Assembly (NCBI GenBank): GCA_037953625.1
Contig: CM075656.1
Span: forward strand, 89,547,001 to 89,611,000
Length of the DNA: 64,000 bases
Direction of reading: 5' to 3'
Source: Crotalaria pallida
Taxonomy: Eukaryota > Streptophyta > Magnoliopsida > Fabales > Fabaceae
Shown here: piece by piece, positions 11,639-25,456 of the stretch
Layout: each line of letters starts with the position of its first letter
Position numbering within the stretch: the stretch's first letter is position 1
The notes under the pieces: generated by a model
What the model was told of the DNA's origin: nothing
What the model saw: the letters and a program-made list of their open reading frames with translations, nothing else
Databases searched by the model: none
Translations under genes and position numbers: made by a program

Positions 11639-11839
11639 TTTGATACCTTCCTTCGTTAACCTTCCGAAATCCACACACATACACATAAATCCCTAACACT
11701 CCCTCCACCCTCCCTATTGCTCTTTGCTAACATTGCCACGTTTCTTAGATGAATCACACGTGTCGTATCTCAATTTTATCAAAGCTCTTGCTAATAATTG
11801 TGAGTTTTTAAACTCCCTGCAAATGAAAAAAATAGACTT

Positions 11840-12760
11840 GGAGTGTGTTTGGTATGACAAGCTTATAGCTTATCTAGTAGTAGTTTTTAGCTTATTGATT
11901 TGGTCAATAAGCTATTAGAGCTGTTTGGTGAACAAAAAATAAAAGAAGTTTATAACTTTTGAAAGCTAACTTTTAGAAAGCTATATCAGATAGCTTTGAG
12001 GAAAAAAATAAGAGTTTTCAATAAATCATATTTCAATTTTACCATTTTTTTATTAAATTATATTATTATTTATTCTGGCCCAAATTAATATTATCCCCAA
12101 ATTTTTTACTTTTTTCCCTCAAACCCAAAACCCTAGAATCCTTCTATATATTCAACATCTGTACGCAACACACCAAAACCACTCATAAAGAAATCCTATA
12201 TTTAACTATTGATTCAGGAGACATAAAGGTATGTGATATTTATTTCAACATTGATCATCAAATTTCTCTTTCACTTTTTTGTTATCCTCATTTTTTTTTA
12301 AAAAATTTTGTGAATTTGGTTCAGATTGAATTTGTGTGATTTTGTGATAGCGGTGTGTCCAATCAATAGGCTAAAAGTTTTGTCCTTCTTTCGTGTCATT
12401 GTTAATAAAGATACCGTGAAATTTTTATAAAAATAATAAAAATGTTTAAAGTGTAGTAGTACTTAGTAATAATTATTATGAATGTTATAATTTTTTTTTA
12501 TCATTTATATCTATATGAATGAAGTATATGTCTTTTTGTATAAGATACTATTGTAGTATTATCGTTATTGAAACATGAATGTCAATATTAATTATTATTC
12601 TATATGTACTTTTCACTCATTTAACATGTTTAAATTAGTTGCACAACTAGTTTTGCCAAAGAGCTCTAGTTCAATAAGCTAGCTATACAGCTATTAGCTA
12701 TAAGCTCACAGTTATCAGCTACAAGCTCACAGTTATAAGTTAGTTTTGCCAAACAGACCC
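11840..12760. mobile_element. large MITE-like element with TGTTTGG ends
   Basis: The left end GAGTGTGTTTGGTATGAC and right end AGTTTTGCCAAACAGACCC are imperfect inverted repeats, with AGCTTATAGCT-type subterminal motifs at both sides. No clear target duplication is seen. The interior is AT-rich and has no credible gene. Confidence 0.45.
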
Positions 12761-13050
12761 TTATTTATTTCTTTAGTCCATGAAAGTTGAGCGTGTCTTG
12801 AATTTAGTTCTTAACATCTTGTTTGTTTCAAAAGAAAATGGGTGGAAAAAAAATAGGAAGAGAGATTTTGGAGAAAAAACTTCATTTTTACAGTTATAAG
12901 TTAGTTTTGCCAAACAGACCCTTATTTATTTCTTTAGTCCATGAAAGTTGAGCGTGTCTTGAATTTAGTTCTTAACATCTTGTTTGTTTCAAAAGAAAAT
13001 GGGTGGAAAAAAAATAGGAAGAGAGATTTTGGAGAAAAAACTTCATTTTT
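12729..13050. repeat. perfect 161-bp tandem duplication
   Basis: Bases 12729-12889 and 12890-13050 read identically throughout. The unit joins the right end of the preceding MITE to the left part of the next one. Complete identity means a very recent event or an assembly artefact. Confidence 0.9.
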
Positions 13051-13625
13051 CCATGTTTGGTTTAGAAGAGAAAACGGAGAGAAGAGAAAAAACAAATTGG
13101 ACCCACAAAAAAAATTTTCTCTCCCCAAATGAAGAGATTTTGAAGAAAAATCTATAATTGACATGTAAACTCATTTGTTCTTTACTTGTCCATTTTACTT
13201 CATTTTTTTTTAAAATTGTTTAATTGAAAAAAATTAAAACATTTTTATTTTTATAAAAAAAAACTATTTTTATAATATCTTGGATTCGAAAATTTTATTA
13301 TGTAATAAAGAATTGAAATAAAAAAAAATTTTGACCATATGAAATATAGATATATATGAAAAATAAAAAAAAAATTATATTTTTAAAAAAAATGGTGTAA
13401 TTGTCTTTTGACAAATTTATTATTTTATCTTTTCCCATTTTTCTCTCCAGCCAAATAAAAGAAAAAAAAAACTCAACTTTTCTCTCTTTCCAATTTCTTC
13501 ATATTTTCTCTCATACCAAGCAACCATAAAATCTACTCATTTTCTCTCCATAATCCCTCTTCCCTATTTCTTTCTTCTCATTTTCTCTCTTCCTATTTTC
13601 TCTCCGTTAACCAAACAAAGCCTAA
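12962..13625. mobile_element. MITE-like inverted-repeat element
   Basis: The left arm (TTGTTTGTTTC...GAAAATGGG...AGGAAGAGAGA) is inverted at the right (TCTCTCTTCCTATTTTCTC...ACCAAACAAAGCC, to about 13622). The core is AT-rich. The left arm lies in the duplicated 161-bp unit, so it is present twice. Confidence 0.5.
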
Positions 13626-14012
13626 AAGTTATTTTGATCCAGACTAGTTCTTAAATTTTTTAACAAATTTTGTTTTGGTCTCCTCCATCAGTAAAAATTT
13701 GTTATTTGTTTCTGTAGCTAGCGGAACATCACATCAGCAGTCCATGTGGTCTGAAGTGATGCCAAATATGTGATATAACGTGGATGATACAGATCCGCGG
13801 ACAGAAAATGGTCCCGTACGCAAAATTTTGAGTTCATAGGCCTGAATCATGCATATTACATCACCTATGTGGCGCTACTTCACACCTTGTGGTAGCTGGT
13901 GTGGATTTTCGTTAACCATGTAAGCAAATAACTGATTTTTTGAAAGGTAGGAGACCAAAACCAAAATGGTTAAAAATTAAGACTAGTCCCGGTCAAAATA
14001 ACTTATAGGGAC
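13625..14012. mobile_element. foldback element ('GACTAGT...GGTTTTGGTCTCC' arms)
   Basis: The arm at about 13625-13690 (AAAGTTATTTTGATCCAGAC and on to TTTTGGTCTCC) is inverted at about 13948-14012 (GGAGACCAAAACC to GTCAAAATAACTT). The centre is unrelated sequence. It is of the same general type as the elements at 26911, 34587 and 48964. Confidence 0.55.
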
Positions 14013-14237
14013 TAAAACCAACACACGTTGAACTTTTATGGACCAAAACCATAAATAAGCCAAAAAAAATAACCAAGTCCCAATTTTATTTTTTCGAAAA
14101 TATTAAAAGCTATATTTTAGAACGATTTCCGACTATATATATCTCCTTAACATTTCTTTTAGCATTTTCCTTCTATCAATTTGCTCCTCCCTTCATTTTT
14201 TATTGTTATGGACGAGTTTTTAAAAATAGTTAAATAA

Positions 14238-14513
14238 TACTATCTCTGTCCCTAAATATAAAGCCTTCTTGACACTTTTATTTTGCTCCTATTTATAAAG
14301 ACTCATACCAATTTTCAATGATTATTAATTACTTTTTTCTACAAACACCCCTATTTATTTAACACTTTTAAGATTCCCAATAATATTAATAGGGATAATT
14401 TTGAAATTATATATCAAAAATTCACATTTCTAATACAATTAACTAAATTATTCCACTTTCTTAATGGAGGTGAAATCCCCAAAGAGGCTTTATATTTAGG
14501 GACGGAGGGAGTA
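14238..14513. mobile_element. complete Stowaway MITE
   Basis: TA + CTATCTCTGTCCCTAAATAT at the left mirrors ATATTTAGGGACGGAGGGAG + TA at the right, giving a 276-base unit including the TA dinucleotides expected for Stowaway (Tc1/mariner-type) insertion. The interior matches the element at 32702-32977 in the opposite orientation. Confidence 0.85.
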
Positions 14514-16044
14514 TAAAAATGTGTTTTTTTACTATAATACTCTTGTATAATCATTATTGAAAAGAGATAAAGATATTGAAAATAAGTAAAAGGGTGTAAT
14601 AAATAAATATGTGTTCAAAAAAATAACATCAATTATACATTGAATTTAATAAAAGAAATACATATGAAAGATGGACAAAAACTCCATCAAACTATATATA
14701 CGAAACTGAGGAAGTATTTAGTAGTTTCTTTTCTATATCAAAGGTTATTATTCATACATGAGAGAAGAAAATACTGTTCATGTCGAAAAATAGAATTGCT
14801 ATATAAAACAAAATTTTGCCTATCAAATTTTTAATGCAGCGATATTTATGAAACTTGAATATAAGAAAAAAATTGATTTCACTTTATAAAAAAGAAAAAT
14901 AAAATCATATTTTTCAATCCGAAAACAAACTAATATATGCAAAACCAAATTATAAAAATGTTGATTGCTTCGATACTAAAACTTGGAGATTTAAGAGCTC
15001 CTCTGGGCGATTGAGAGGTTTTCTTATTTTCATTTTCATTTTGATTTTCAATTCTTATTTTTAAAATAAAAAACATGTCCTATAAAAGGGAAATAGATTT
15101 GTTATTAAAGCTTACTAGGTCTTACCTATGATAGACTTAGGCCTCACTCATATTATTTAAAAAGCTTATTTAGCTTAATAAAATAATAATAAACTATGTC
15201 TACAAGAGTAACCCGCTTATTTGATTTGGCTAATTTATAAAAAAACCATTAAATGAGAGTATCTGAATTTGAATTTAAGAAAGCATATTGCTATAATGAA
15301 AGAATAATTTGGTATTGTATATTTGACTCGATTTTTGGTAAGATAACAATTTTTGAAGAGGTGTTTATACCGTTTACAACTCACACCATCTAGTTTGGAA
15401 TATCACATAAAATCAAAGAAAAAAATCATAAAAATAATCTTGTCTACTACCAAGGTTTCCCGAATAAAAGGAGAGAATTTATATCAAACTCATACTTCTA
15501 ACAATACACACCCAACTTTTATTAAATGAATTTGTTAACGTGATACATGATGTTATCCAATCTATAGTCAAAGATGATAATCCTTAGTTATGAAGATAAT
15601 AAAATCAGATTATATTTTTATTAATAAAGTCTTTTTCTTCCACGCATATATATCAAACTCCGGAATCTTGATGTTCATTTTTAACGAACTCAGTATCTAT
15701 CAATTATTAATTGAGTTATTTATATCTCATAATAAAACACAAAAAATATTGAATTTACTAATTTAATTTCTTTATATCTTTGTGGAAGGTTAATTTCTTT
15801 ATATCTTGGACATTATTACATGGCAAAAAAAAATGAGAGAATCTATTTTCTACTCTGAAGAGTTTGTCTATGACCAAAAAAACAGACATGCTATCTTTGA
15901 AACTTCAACTTTCAACAGTATACTTACATTCAAATATTACAATCATATAGGGAGAATTAATTTGAATCCAAAAATTTACACACCAAACCTCAATGATTGC
16001 ATATGAAGAGGGAAAAGAATTACAAGAGAAAAATATACCAAAAC
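14514..16044. other. intergenic, AT-rich
   Basis: I see no gene, RNA or bounded repeat here. It is the 3' flank of the receptor kinase gene. Confidence 0.6.
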
Positions 16045-19000
16045 TCATTGAGGTTCTACCTTTACTGATGGGAAAATTCCACTATAGTTAAAATCTTCTT
16101 TGCCATAAGGATGTATGACATCACCCCCTTTTTCTACATCATAACCTTCTGATGTTGAAGCTGATTCAGAATTAGGATTCACGCCAGCATGTTCTATTAT
16201 GATCTCAACCTCTTTTACAACCTCAGCCATTGAAGGCCTATCAGCTGCAAATTCTTTGACACACCTCAATGCCAGTTCCACAAACTTTTCTAAACCTTTT
16301 GGTCTTGTTGATTTGATTATTGTTGGATCTAGCATGGAATGAAGGTTGTATAAATCTTTTGATGTATCCATTACCCTTGTTACCTCTCTTACAATATACT
16401 TTCCTTGCTCTATTGGCCTTCTTGCTGTTACTAGTTCCAGCATTAACACTCCAAAGCTGTATACATCGCTCTTTTCGGTCAACTGTTGGGTCATGTAATA
16501 TTCAGGATCCAAGTACCCCTGTGAGAACAAATAGAAATAAATTTGCATCAGCTATCACTCTTGCAAATATCAAGTTTAAAGCTATATTTGTATCAGTAAA
16601 AAATTTTATTTTTTTCTTTAGAGTAGTTAGTTTGATTCCTTTGCAAAATCTGATTTCATGTTAATGCAATTTTATAGGTAGAGAACCATCTAAACTATTA
16701 AAGGTTTGGTCACTATTGAACTTAATATGCCTTATATAAACAAAGATGTATTCTGCTTCATAAATTAGGAGTCTAAAGCATTTTATACAAACCATTGTTC
16801 CTTTGACTTGAGTCGTGACATGGCCCCTTTCACCATCAACAAGAAGCTTGGAGAGACCAAAATCAGCGACTTTTGCGTTGAGGTGACTGTCGAGTAGGAT
16901 ATTGCCTGATTTTATGTCCCTGTGGATGATTGGTGGGTTAGCAAGTTCATGAAGATAGGACAGACCCTTGGCTGCACCCAAGGTTACTTTCAGCCTCCGT
17001 ATCCAATCCATCCAGATCCCAGACTTTCCTGCATATACAAAATCGAATAAAGAAAATCAATTTAAGAAATGTGCAAAAGACTTTTGCTCAATTATATCAT
17101 TGGATTGCTTGTTGTAAACTTTTTTTATTAGTCTAGACTCTAGAGACATGAGATTATACAAAATTTAATGAGGACAACTTATCCTCACTCCATCCCTATT
17201 CCTTTTCTATATGCGAGTATATGACAAGATATGGTACACTTTCATATTCAGTCGTGAAGGAATTAGAAGTACCTGAAAGACTATCCATTAGAGTGCCATT
17301 TGGAACGTACTCATACACCAGCATTTGTTCACCCTTCTCAAAACAGAAACCCACAAGACTAACTAGATTCTTATGATGAACCCTTGATAGAAGTTCAATC
17401 TCAGTTTTAAACTCAACAGCACCCTGCATGGATTCTTGTGCAGCGCGTTTGATGGCAACTAGTTCCCCATTGGAAAGAGTGCCTTGGTAAACCTAGTGAA
17501 TGACAACTAATTAGATCTTGCACATCAGTAAATAAGAGAAAATTTTAGGAAAATACTTGGATGTTTTCGAGGCATGCATCAGAAATGAAATTCCTTAAAT
17601 GTGAAAACTGAAAAGATATAAGATATTCATAAGATGTCATTAATACAAACCTTTCCATAACCACCAACTCCAATAGTATTGGCTTCGGCGAAGTTGTTGG
17701 TGTATCTCCTTAGCTCATCAAAAGAAAACCATCGCGCTCCTTTCAATTGAGGAGCTACGCCACTATTCTTGTTCTGCTCCCAATTAGCTGCATTTAAAAC
17801 CGACACCAGATCAGTAAAAGACCACTAGAAAACTTCCTAGCAATGGATGATAGTAAACTAATTAAGCCAGGTTTGCATCCAAAATATCTCACAAAAAGGG
17901 TTCTGCTCTGCAGTTTTTTGTGCTCTTCTTTTTTGGCGGATGGCATACATCCCTGCAAGAACTGCCAGTACAAGAAAGACCAAAACAGCAAGTACTGCAC
18001 CAACTATAACCCCTGTGTGCACTGAGTTTGATTTTTTAGGTTCTCCTATGTGAAATAAAAATAACAATGTTAGAGATATGTAAGAGAAATATAAGACAGG
18101 CCAGACAAAGAATTTACCATTTGAGTAAACGGTCAATTTAGTCTTCCAAAGATAAAAGTGTCACCACTTAAGTCTTCCAAAGTTGGGTTACCAATTGAGT
18201 CCTTGAAGGACCTAAAACAATGTTAAGTTGAATGACTTAATTGGTGACTTAAATCTTTAGAAGAGAACAATGTGATGACGTTTTAAGACTTTCAAGAACC
18301 TGACTGGTTACAAAATTATCTTTCGGTGACTACATTGAAGGTTTACTCTTTATCATTTAGAGTTCATAATGGGACATTCAATAATACCTCCATAGTATGC
18401 ATAGTCAGATCCAATGAAGAAGTAAGGGGAGAAAAAATCTGGGGGTTTGTAGATTTGGTTGCTAAGCACAAAAGCAATGGTTGAAACTCCAGTTCTATTG
18501 AAACGATCGGTTTGAGATGGGAAGACATGCAGAGTTAACTGAAAATTATCATTAGATGAATTCCTCGTGGGATCACTCAGAGAAACTGAATCTACTGGAA
18601 GATTTTGGGCTCGAAAGCTATCCACCAGAGACTGCTCAAGAGCCTTATAGTCACTTGTGTTAATGTTTGTGACACTAAGTGCTCTTGAAATCAGGCTTCC
18701 AGCATAGGGATATCCACATTTACAGTTTGGACTGGAAATCTGACTGTTACCGCATGCTTGAGGTGAACAATTATTCGGCGGTGTTGAATATGAGGGAATG
18801 ACATGAGGCAATTGGCAGTAACTCTGTTGAGAAACTCCATTTTCAAGACAAAATGGATTGCCAGCAAGTCTGCAAAAACATTAGATAACTAACCTCAGAA
18901 AATAAAAGGCAAGAACTAGTAGTTTTGATTTGAGTCCTATGCAAATAACTGTGAACATGTTATATTCTTATCTTAAAAAGCAATCCAAGCACTCAAAAAC

Positions 19001-22000
19001 AACAAATAAGTTTTGTCAAATAAAAATCTGTCGTGATAAATTATTAAGCTTACATCACTTCAAAATTTATTTTTTGGTTTCCCGGCTTGTAGTCTGTTAT
19101 TGCATTATTCTCTAAATTAACGAGTTGCAAATTGTTGCTGTAGCCATTGCTGATATTAAATGTGCCACTGAGCTGGTTGTCCCCCAATATCCTGTTACCA
19201 CATTTTGGCACAATCACCTAGTTAGTCATGCATACATCAGATGAATAAATTAGATACACGAGCATATAAACATCTTTTAGAACTTTTGATGTTTTGTTTC
19301 ACAAGATTGTAATACTCAAACCAGTAATATAAGGCTACGTTCGGATAGGGAGAACGAGATATCGAAAGGTAGTTGAGGACAACTTACACTGTTGTCAGGC
19401 TTTCCAAACTTGTAATCCATGAAGGAATATAATCAGAAGAATTGAAACTATTGTTGCTCATATCCCTGTTAACATGATCACTGTGAGCATTTCTTCTAGG
19501 CTATACATTAAGATTTCACATAGGCGAGACTAATTATTCCAGTAAGATCTAGCAGAATAGAAAACCACTATTTCTTCCTAAACTTTAAATGCAATAAATA
19601 AAATAACAGAATAAGAAATCACTTTTTTCCTACTTACACATAGGTGAGACTTTTCAATCCAGTAAGATCTGGCAGAGAGTTATTGAAATGGTTGTGAGAT
19701 AAATATCTGCAAAAATGTAGTCAATGCCTTCCCTCAGCAAAATTGAAAACCCAAACAATTTTTTCAGATGAACTAATTTAATAGGACATATTTCTCACAG
19801 CTCACTAAGTTGTTTGAGATTATTGAAGTTTGAAGGCAGTCCTCCTGTTAATCCATTCCTATCAAGGCGCCTGTGGTCAAGAGAAAATGTTAAATTCAAA
19901 GAGAGTCCAAATAAATTCATCGACAACATAATTGTGTGAATGTAGTCACTAGTTACTTGACACAGGTGACAAGATACTTACACAACCTCCACTGTGGTCA
20001 CTAGACTGAGGGTGCGCGGAATATTACCAACTAGTTGATTACCGTCGAAAAGCCTGGCAAAAAGAACATTAAGGAGGATAGAGTCACCTTATGAGTAAAT
20101 CATTAAACTTAGTTGCATGTGAAACATTATATAGTCAACCTTGAGTTCACTTCCATGGCCTTATTTAGTTTTTGAAATTCGAGAAAGTAAATGCTATTAT
20201 ATAAGATATAATGAAGCTTACACATGTTCTAGAATCATACTGGAGTTGAAAAGTGTTGGTGGTATTTGACCAGAGAGCTTATTGTTCCCGAAATGACTGC
20301 AAAAAATGGAGACATAATCTTAGATCATTCATTGATTTGGAATAATATCAAACTGAAATATGATGATGATGGGAGAGGCTGGACATACAAGTGTTGGGCC
20401 TTGAGGAGCAGGTCAAGACCTAGTTGTCCTTGGTCGTCGGAGACAGGAATAGATCCTTCAAGCTGGTTATCAGCAAGATCTAGCCAATTAATATTGGATA
20501 GATTGCCAATGGTGCGTGGAATACTTCCATTGAACTGATTAGAATTCAATGCTCTGCATGAAAAAGCAGTACGGCAATAAGTGATTCATAATTTAATATA
20601 TTAGTCCATAGAAGAAACATTGAGCTTCCAAGATAAAGTTGGATAATTTTGTGAATTGAACATGATATGAATGAACGGCGCAATCCAACAAAAGATGTTT
20701 CATACTAACTTTGAGAATCTAACGGCATTATAAGATTTTTGGTAGCAGAAATACTAAGATGGAATCCTTACAAAAAGGTCAGCTGCTTTAGAGATCCTAT
20801 TGAGTCTGGAATAGGACCAAATAAACCACAACCCACAAATGCACTGCAAAACAGTTAGAAAAATTACATATCAAAAAGAATTAATACATTTTGTAAGGGA
20901 AAAGGAAAAGTAAAAGTGGTAATATATATATTAGATTGCAGGTGTTCAGTCAAACAAAATCAGCTTATATTCAACATATTTATTTATCAATAAAGTAAAT
21001 TTCCTTCCTTACAGAGATTTTAGCTTTTTCAAATTCCCAATTTCTTTTGGAATTGTTCCTGTCAAGCCCGTGTTGTAAGAGAGATCCCTATATGAACAAA
21101 AAGAGCAAGTTATTAATTTAGCTTCAACTATTGCATCCTCAAATAACCTAACTACCTCAGAGGGGATTAGTTTTCGGCTTTCGGTTGGTGGTGTAAAAAA
21201 ATATACATGAGAAGTAGAAAATTTACACTGTGTCTAGTTCAGATAATGACTGGATTGCTGAGGTGAGCTGGCCCACCAAATTAAAGCCTGGTAATTTCCT
21301 GAAAACAAAAGCAGTCTTTTCAGAATTGTTGTTTAAGAAAATAGAAAGTAAGAAACAATCTTTCATATGAATTTGAAAGGGCCAAAGAAACCAAGAACTA
21401 ACAATTGTGTAATTCTTGAATTGGTGCAACGAATTCCATCCCAATTACCACCACAAGGATCTGTACCCACCCAAGTTGGTGGTTTGTTTGTCCAGGATTG
21501 TGTGAGAGATTGAAGGCCAGAATCTGCAGTGGTACAATTTACATAACAAACTGTAAAAAAAAAAAAAAAAGGACTATATTCTGAAACAAAACTATATAAC
21601 TTCTCAGTATTGAATATTCAATATTCTACCTCTATAAATTATTATGAAAACTATAGAATGCAATCTTCATATTCATAGTCATGTCTCATGTCAAACTGCC
21701 GCTATTTTGAAAATTAGATAAGGCAAATCATTGATTTGGTTTTGCCAAACTTTTTATAATTGACATTGAGGCCAATTTACAAGACTGAAAACCTAGATCA
21801 TGTCAACATGAAAAAAAATTGCTATGGCAAAACAAATAAAACTAGATAACAATTCCATCCAATAATTTCTGAGCACTGCCTAGCATAGTTGGTTTTGAGC
21901 AAAGGAGCATAACTTTTTAGCTAACAGCATAAGCCTTTAAGATTGGTCAATGATATAACAGGTCAAGGGTCTATTTCTTAAAATCAAACAAAATTTTGTT

Positions 22001-22490
22001 ATTAAGATCTTGATGGTAGAATTTTCCAACCACAAACATATTCCTAAATTACTAGCATAAGCACAGATTTTCTTAGTCATAAGATGAAGACAAAACACAT
22101 CCTAATTTAAACTGCATGTATATTTTCTTTGTAGTCTATTCAAAGAAAGAAAATCAAGAATATTTGATAACAGATACAGAAGACATGATTGCAAAACACA
22201 AACCTACAAATTTCTAACCACATGTAGGAGCATCCTCTCCAAAAAAAAAAAAAAAAAGAGAAAAAAATGATTGCAAAATAGTCCTTTTTTTTTTTTTTTT
22301 TACCATGAGAGGTGAAAGAATATAAAGCAAGTAATGTGCTAAACAAACATCAAACATCAGACCAAGTGCAAAAGCTTCCCAAAAAAGTTTATATGATCTT
22401 ACAGTCTTGACTGGCTGTTTGTGCTGCTACAAACAGAACTTGGAAAAGAAAAAGAAGTATAAGAAGAAGCACTTTTTTTTGTTGATCCAT
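16045..22490 (-). CDS. LRR receptor-like protein kinase, LRR-VIII-1 (HPCA1-like)
   Basis: Plasma-membrane receptor kinase of 932 aa from 18 exons: 22490-22403, 21523-21403, 21298-21227, 21087-21013, 20843-20772, 20553-20389, 20296-20222, 20053-19982, 19870-19799, 19706-19638, 19465-19388, 19191-19054, 18869-18388, 18045-17893, 17787-17651, 17492-17273, 17028-16793, 16518-16045. All phases agree. The order is signal peptide (1-23), N-terminal LRR cap with WVGTDPCGGNWDGIRC, LRRs encoded by short exons of about 69-78 bases sharing one phase, and a Cys-rich juxtamembrane module (C400, C405, C415, C417). A TM segment (about 537-562) precedes the kinase: GVGGYG loop 617-622, K638, HRD D734, DFG D752, activation-segment GYLDPEYY. 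All catalytic residues are present. In Arabidopsis, HPCA1 of this subfamily senses extracellular H2O2 through juxtamembrane cysteines; the same role here is inference. Confidence 0.93.
19518..19557 (-). repeat. partial duplicate of LRR exon 10 in the neighbouring intron
   Basis: About 40 bases (CACATAGG.GAGACT...CCAGTAAGATCT.GCAGA on plus) repeat the 3' end and splice donor of exon 10 (19637-19677) with several differences. It lacks the rest of the exon, so it is a relic. Confidence 0.7.
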
Positions 22491-25445
22491 TACTATGAAG
22501 ATTTTTCTGTTGCTAGACCATAAACATAGTCTAAACTTTGATATTGAAGCAAGGATCACATAATTATCAGAGCAGTGTGAGGGTCCATCATCCTTTAACA
22601 AGGAAAACAAAGAGACTTAGTGGTATGACAAAATTGAAATACTACTGAATCAACAAAAGACACTGGACGCGTCTTAAGATAGCTAACTAATACATTTTAC
22701 TAAGTCAATGGCCTTTGCATGTTAAAATTAAAAAAGAAAATGTCGCATGGTAGCCACTAACCATAAGTCCCTAATCATATTGTTAATATATTGTTGAGAA
22801 CTTTTGATCAAGTCTTTCTAATCCTGCTTAATTCCGTGAAATATCATTTTCAATGAAATATTCAGAAGAAGAAAGCTACTAGAAAACATTAAGAGTTTGA
22901 ATAAACAACCACCTAAGCAAGGGTATAGTTTATATGAGGTCAAATTATTGAGGATGTAAAGAAGTAATGAGCACGGGGGCACTTCATTTTTATTTTTGAG
23001 GAAGGTAGATGTATTCATTATAACATTAATTGTTACAGCAAGTTGCCAGCTGAATGGTGAGTACATACTCATCACCTTGTGCGTTTTGTTCAATGAGAAA
23101 AGGAAAGTTAAATGGTGTTATACCATAAGACAATTGAGCACCTAGCTTGCCGTTCAAAATGATGATCATGGTACTAATTAACAAATGCTAAGCTATTTGG
23201 TTAAGGAATCTATGAAGAGAAAATTTTGTATTGAAAATTTAAGTTTATTAGTTCTCTGTTTTAAATTCATCATTTTTCAAGATAAAATTATCTTTTTTGC
23301 TTTCTTAATCACTGTCTCAATAACACTTTTTAACATTTTTTATTAATAAATGTATCAATATTAATAAGAATAATAATATTTGCCTATAGTAATAATAATA
23401 AATTAATCACAACAACAACTCTTGCGCGGTTGCGCCCTAAAAAAACACATCCCAAAATCCAATGGGGCTTGACATAAGGACGAAACTGAAAAAAAAAAAG
23501 AAAAGGAAAGAGGGGCGAAACAAAGAAAAACACACACACATATATATATATATATATACATATATATATGTAATATGAAAGAATTATATATTGGCTACAT
23601 GGGAGAAGGGGCAACCACCATTTTTTGCTGAACTTAATTTCACGTTTGACTTGACACGTGTGATTGAACCTTTCTATCCCCTCTTGCATAAATTTAGTTT
23701 GATTATCGTAATTCCCTTGATGTTGGGCTATATTTAAATTTTAAATTTCATTATAAATCCTAATGCTAGTTGATATTAGCGGTCATACCATAATCTTGAA
23801 GGGGAGGTGACTCAATAAAAATACAAGAAACACAATTACATTTGGTGAATCACAACTAGAACAATAAGTTAATATGTGTCAACCTTAGATATTGTAATTG
23901 AAAATTACAAATACGTTCGTCTCAAATTGCCTATCCACTACTACTAACACAGCAATGGTGAGAATAAACAGTGCTTTCCTGTTTATTTATTTATTTATTT
24001 ATTGTATAGATTCAAAGCTTAGACAATTGCTTAGTTGTTTGTTTGGACAGGCTTTTAGCAGCTTCTGAACTTTGTATTTGAGCATGTTGGAACGGCAACC
24101 GAAGGAGAAATATGGTTTGTAATTTGTACAAGACGAAAACAAAGAAACAAATTGTAACATTGAAATAGCCTCCTCTTCAAGGAAAAATGAACATTTGTCT
24201 AGTAATGTAAATTGATAATATAAGTGTTAAAAAGTTATATTTTTCTTAAAATAAGTATTGACTTTATGTCTCATTAAAAGAAATGTGCTCAAAGAGTTTT
24301 TTTATCTACTTAAGTGAATTTTATTTGCTCGACTCATGTTAGGTGAAATTCACCATAACTTTTAAATATGTTGAGACTTAGATCAACATTTGTCTCATAG
24401 GTTAACAGCAAAATAAACTTGGTGTATCCCCGTACGTACTACGTAGTTGTAGAGTTGATACTCCTTCGTTACTAAATACTGTAATAGCTACTTTTAGTAA
24501 AATGAATTTGTTTTTAAATAATTATTACTTTATAAATCTAATACTAACATTAATTAATTTTTTTTACAACTCTATTTTTATTTAATTAATAAAATAGATA
24601 ATAAATAGAGATAAATGATCAATTATTATAAAAAGATAAATGACAAAAATAATATGATAAGAATTCATTTATTACAAAAAGACATATTAAACATATTTTT
24701 TAATTCACGTATTATAACCTTAAAACGTCAATTATTTTGGAACGAAAGAAAAGAGAATAATAATTTTGGAGCAGTACTTTTCATTTAATTGTGTCTTACT
24801 CTAATAAAACAAATGTACCCTAAAAAAGAACATTATGTTGATTATTTATATGCCATTATATTAGCTAGTTTTGTCACATTAAAATTTCCCACTGACAATA
24901 GATCAGTTGGCACTTCACCAAAGAAAAAGGGAACGCTGACTTTCTCAAATTTGCCTATTGGACGTGGCTATAAAATAATGGCAAATGGAAGCATTTGTTA
25001 ATAAAGGAAATGAAGTAAATAATTATTAAAAAATTCATTTTTTTTTAATTTTCGAAACATGAAGTAATGTGCACTCATGATTAATATTCTAGGTTTAGAA
25101 CAAGTAGAGCAGTTGTTAACAAAACTCATAAAATAAAGACTAGTCTTTCGATCTTTAGGGTGGAACAGGGTAAATGCAGTCCCTTCTTGCAACTGGCCTT
25201 TTGTTTATCTTGATGTTACGTTGGTGCAAGTTGCAATTCTTAAAGAACCACATTCTTATATATTCAAAAGATATGAAGAGATCAAACATTTTCGACATTA
25301 ATTATCACTTCAATTCTGATTTAAATAGTCATTTTCTTAAAACTTAATCCCTTAATTTATATGAGCATTTTAACATGCGCATTCACAATCATTATAATTA
25401 ATTATTCATTTCATTTTCATAAAAGTACTTAGATTGCTATGGGCT
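22491..25445. other. intergenic region upstream of the receptor kinase
   Basis: It holds a (CA/TA)n run near 23530-23570 and a TTTA run near 23984-24003. A diverged Stowaway-like pair may exist (about 24463 'ATACTCCTTCGTTACTAAATA' and about 24735 'TTTTGGAACGAAAG'). I see no coding sequence. Confidence 0.5.
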
Positions 25446-25456
25446 AAAGAATTTGA

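Noticed and set aside
12934..13164. Frames on both strands across the tandem duplication
   Set aside because: They lie in MITE sequence and are low-complexity.
20266..20538. 90-aa plus-strand frame
   Set aside because: Antisense shadow of LRR exons 6 and 7 of the receptor kinase.
23384..23689. 101-aa frame with Tyr/Ile repeats
   Set aside because: Produced by the TA/CA microsatellite at 23530-23570.
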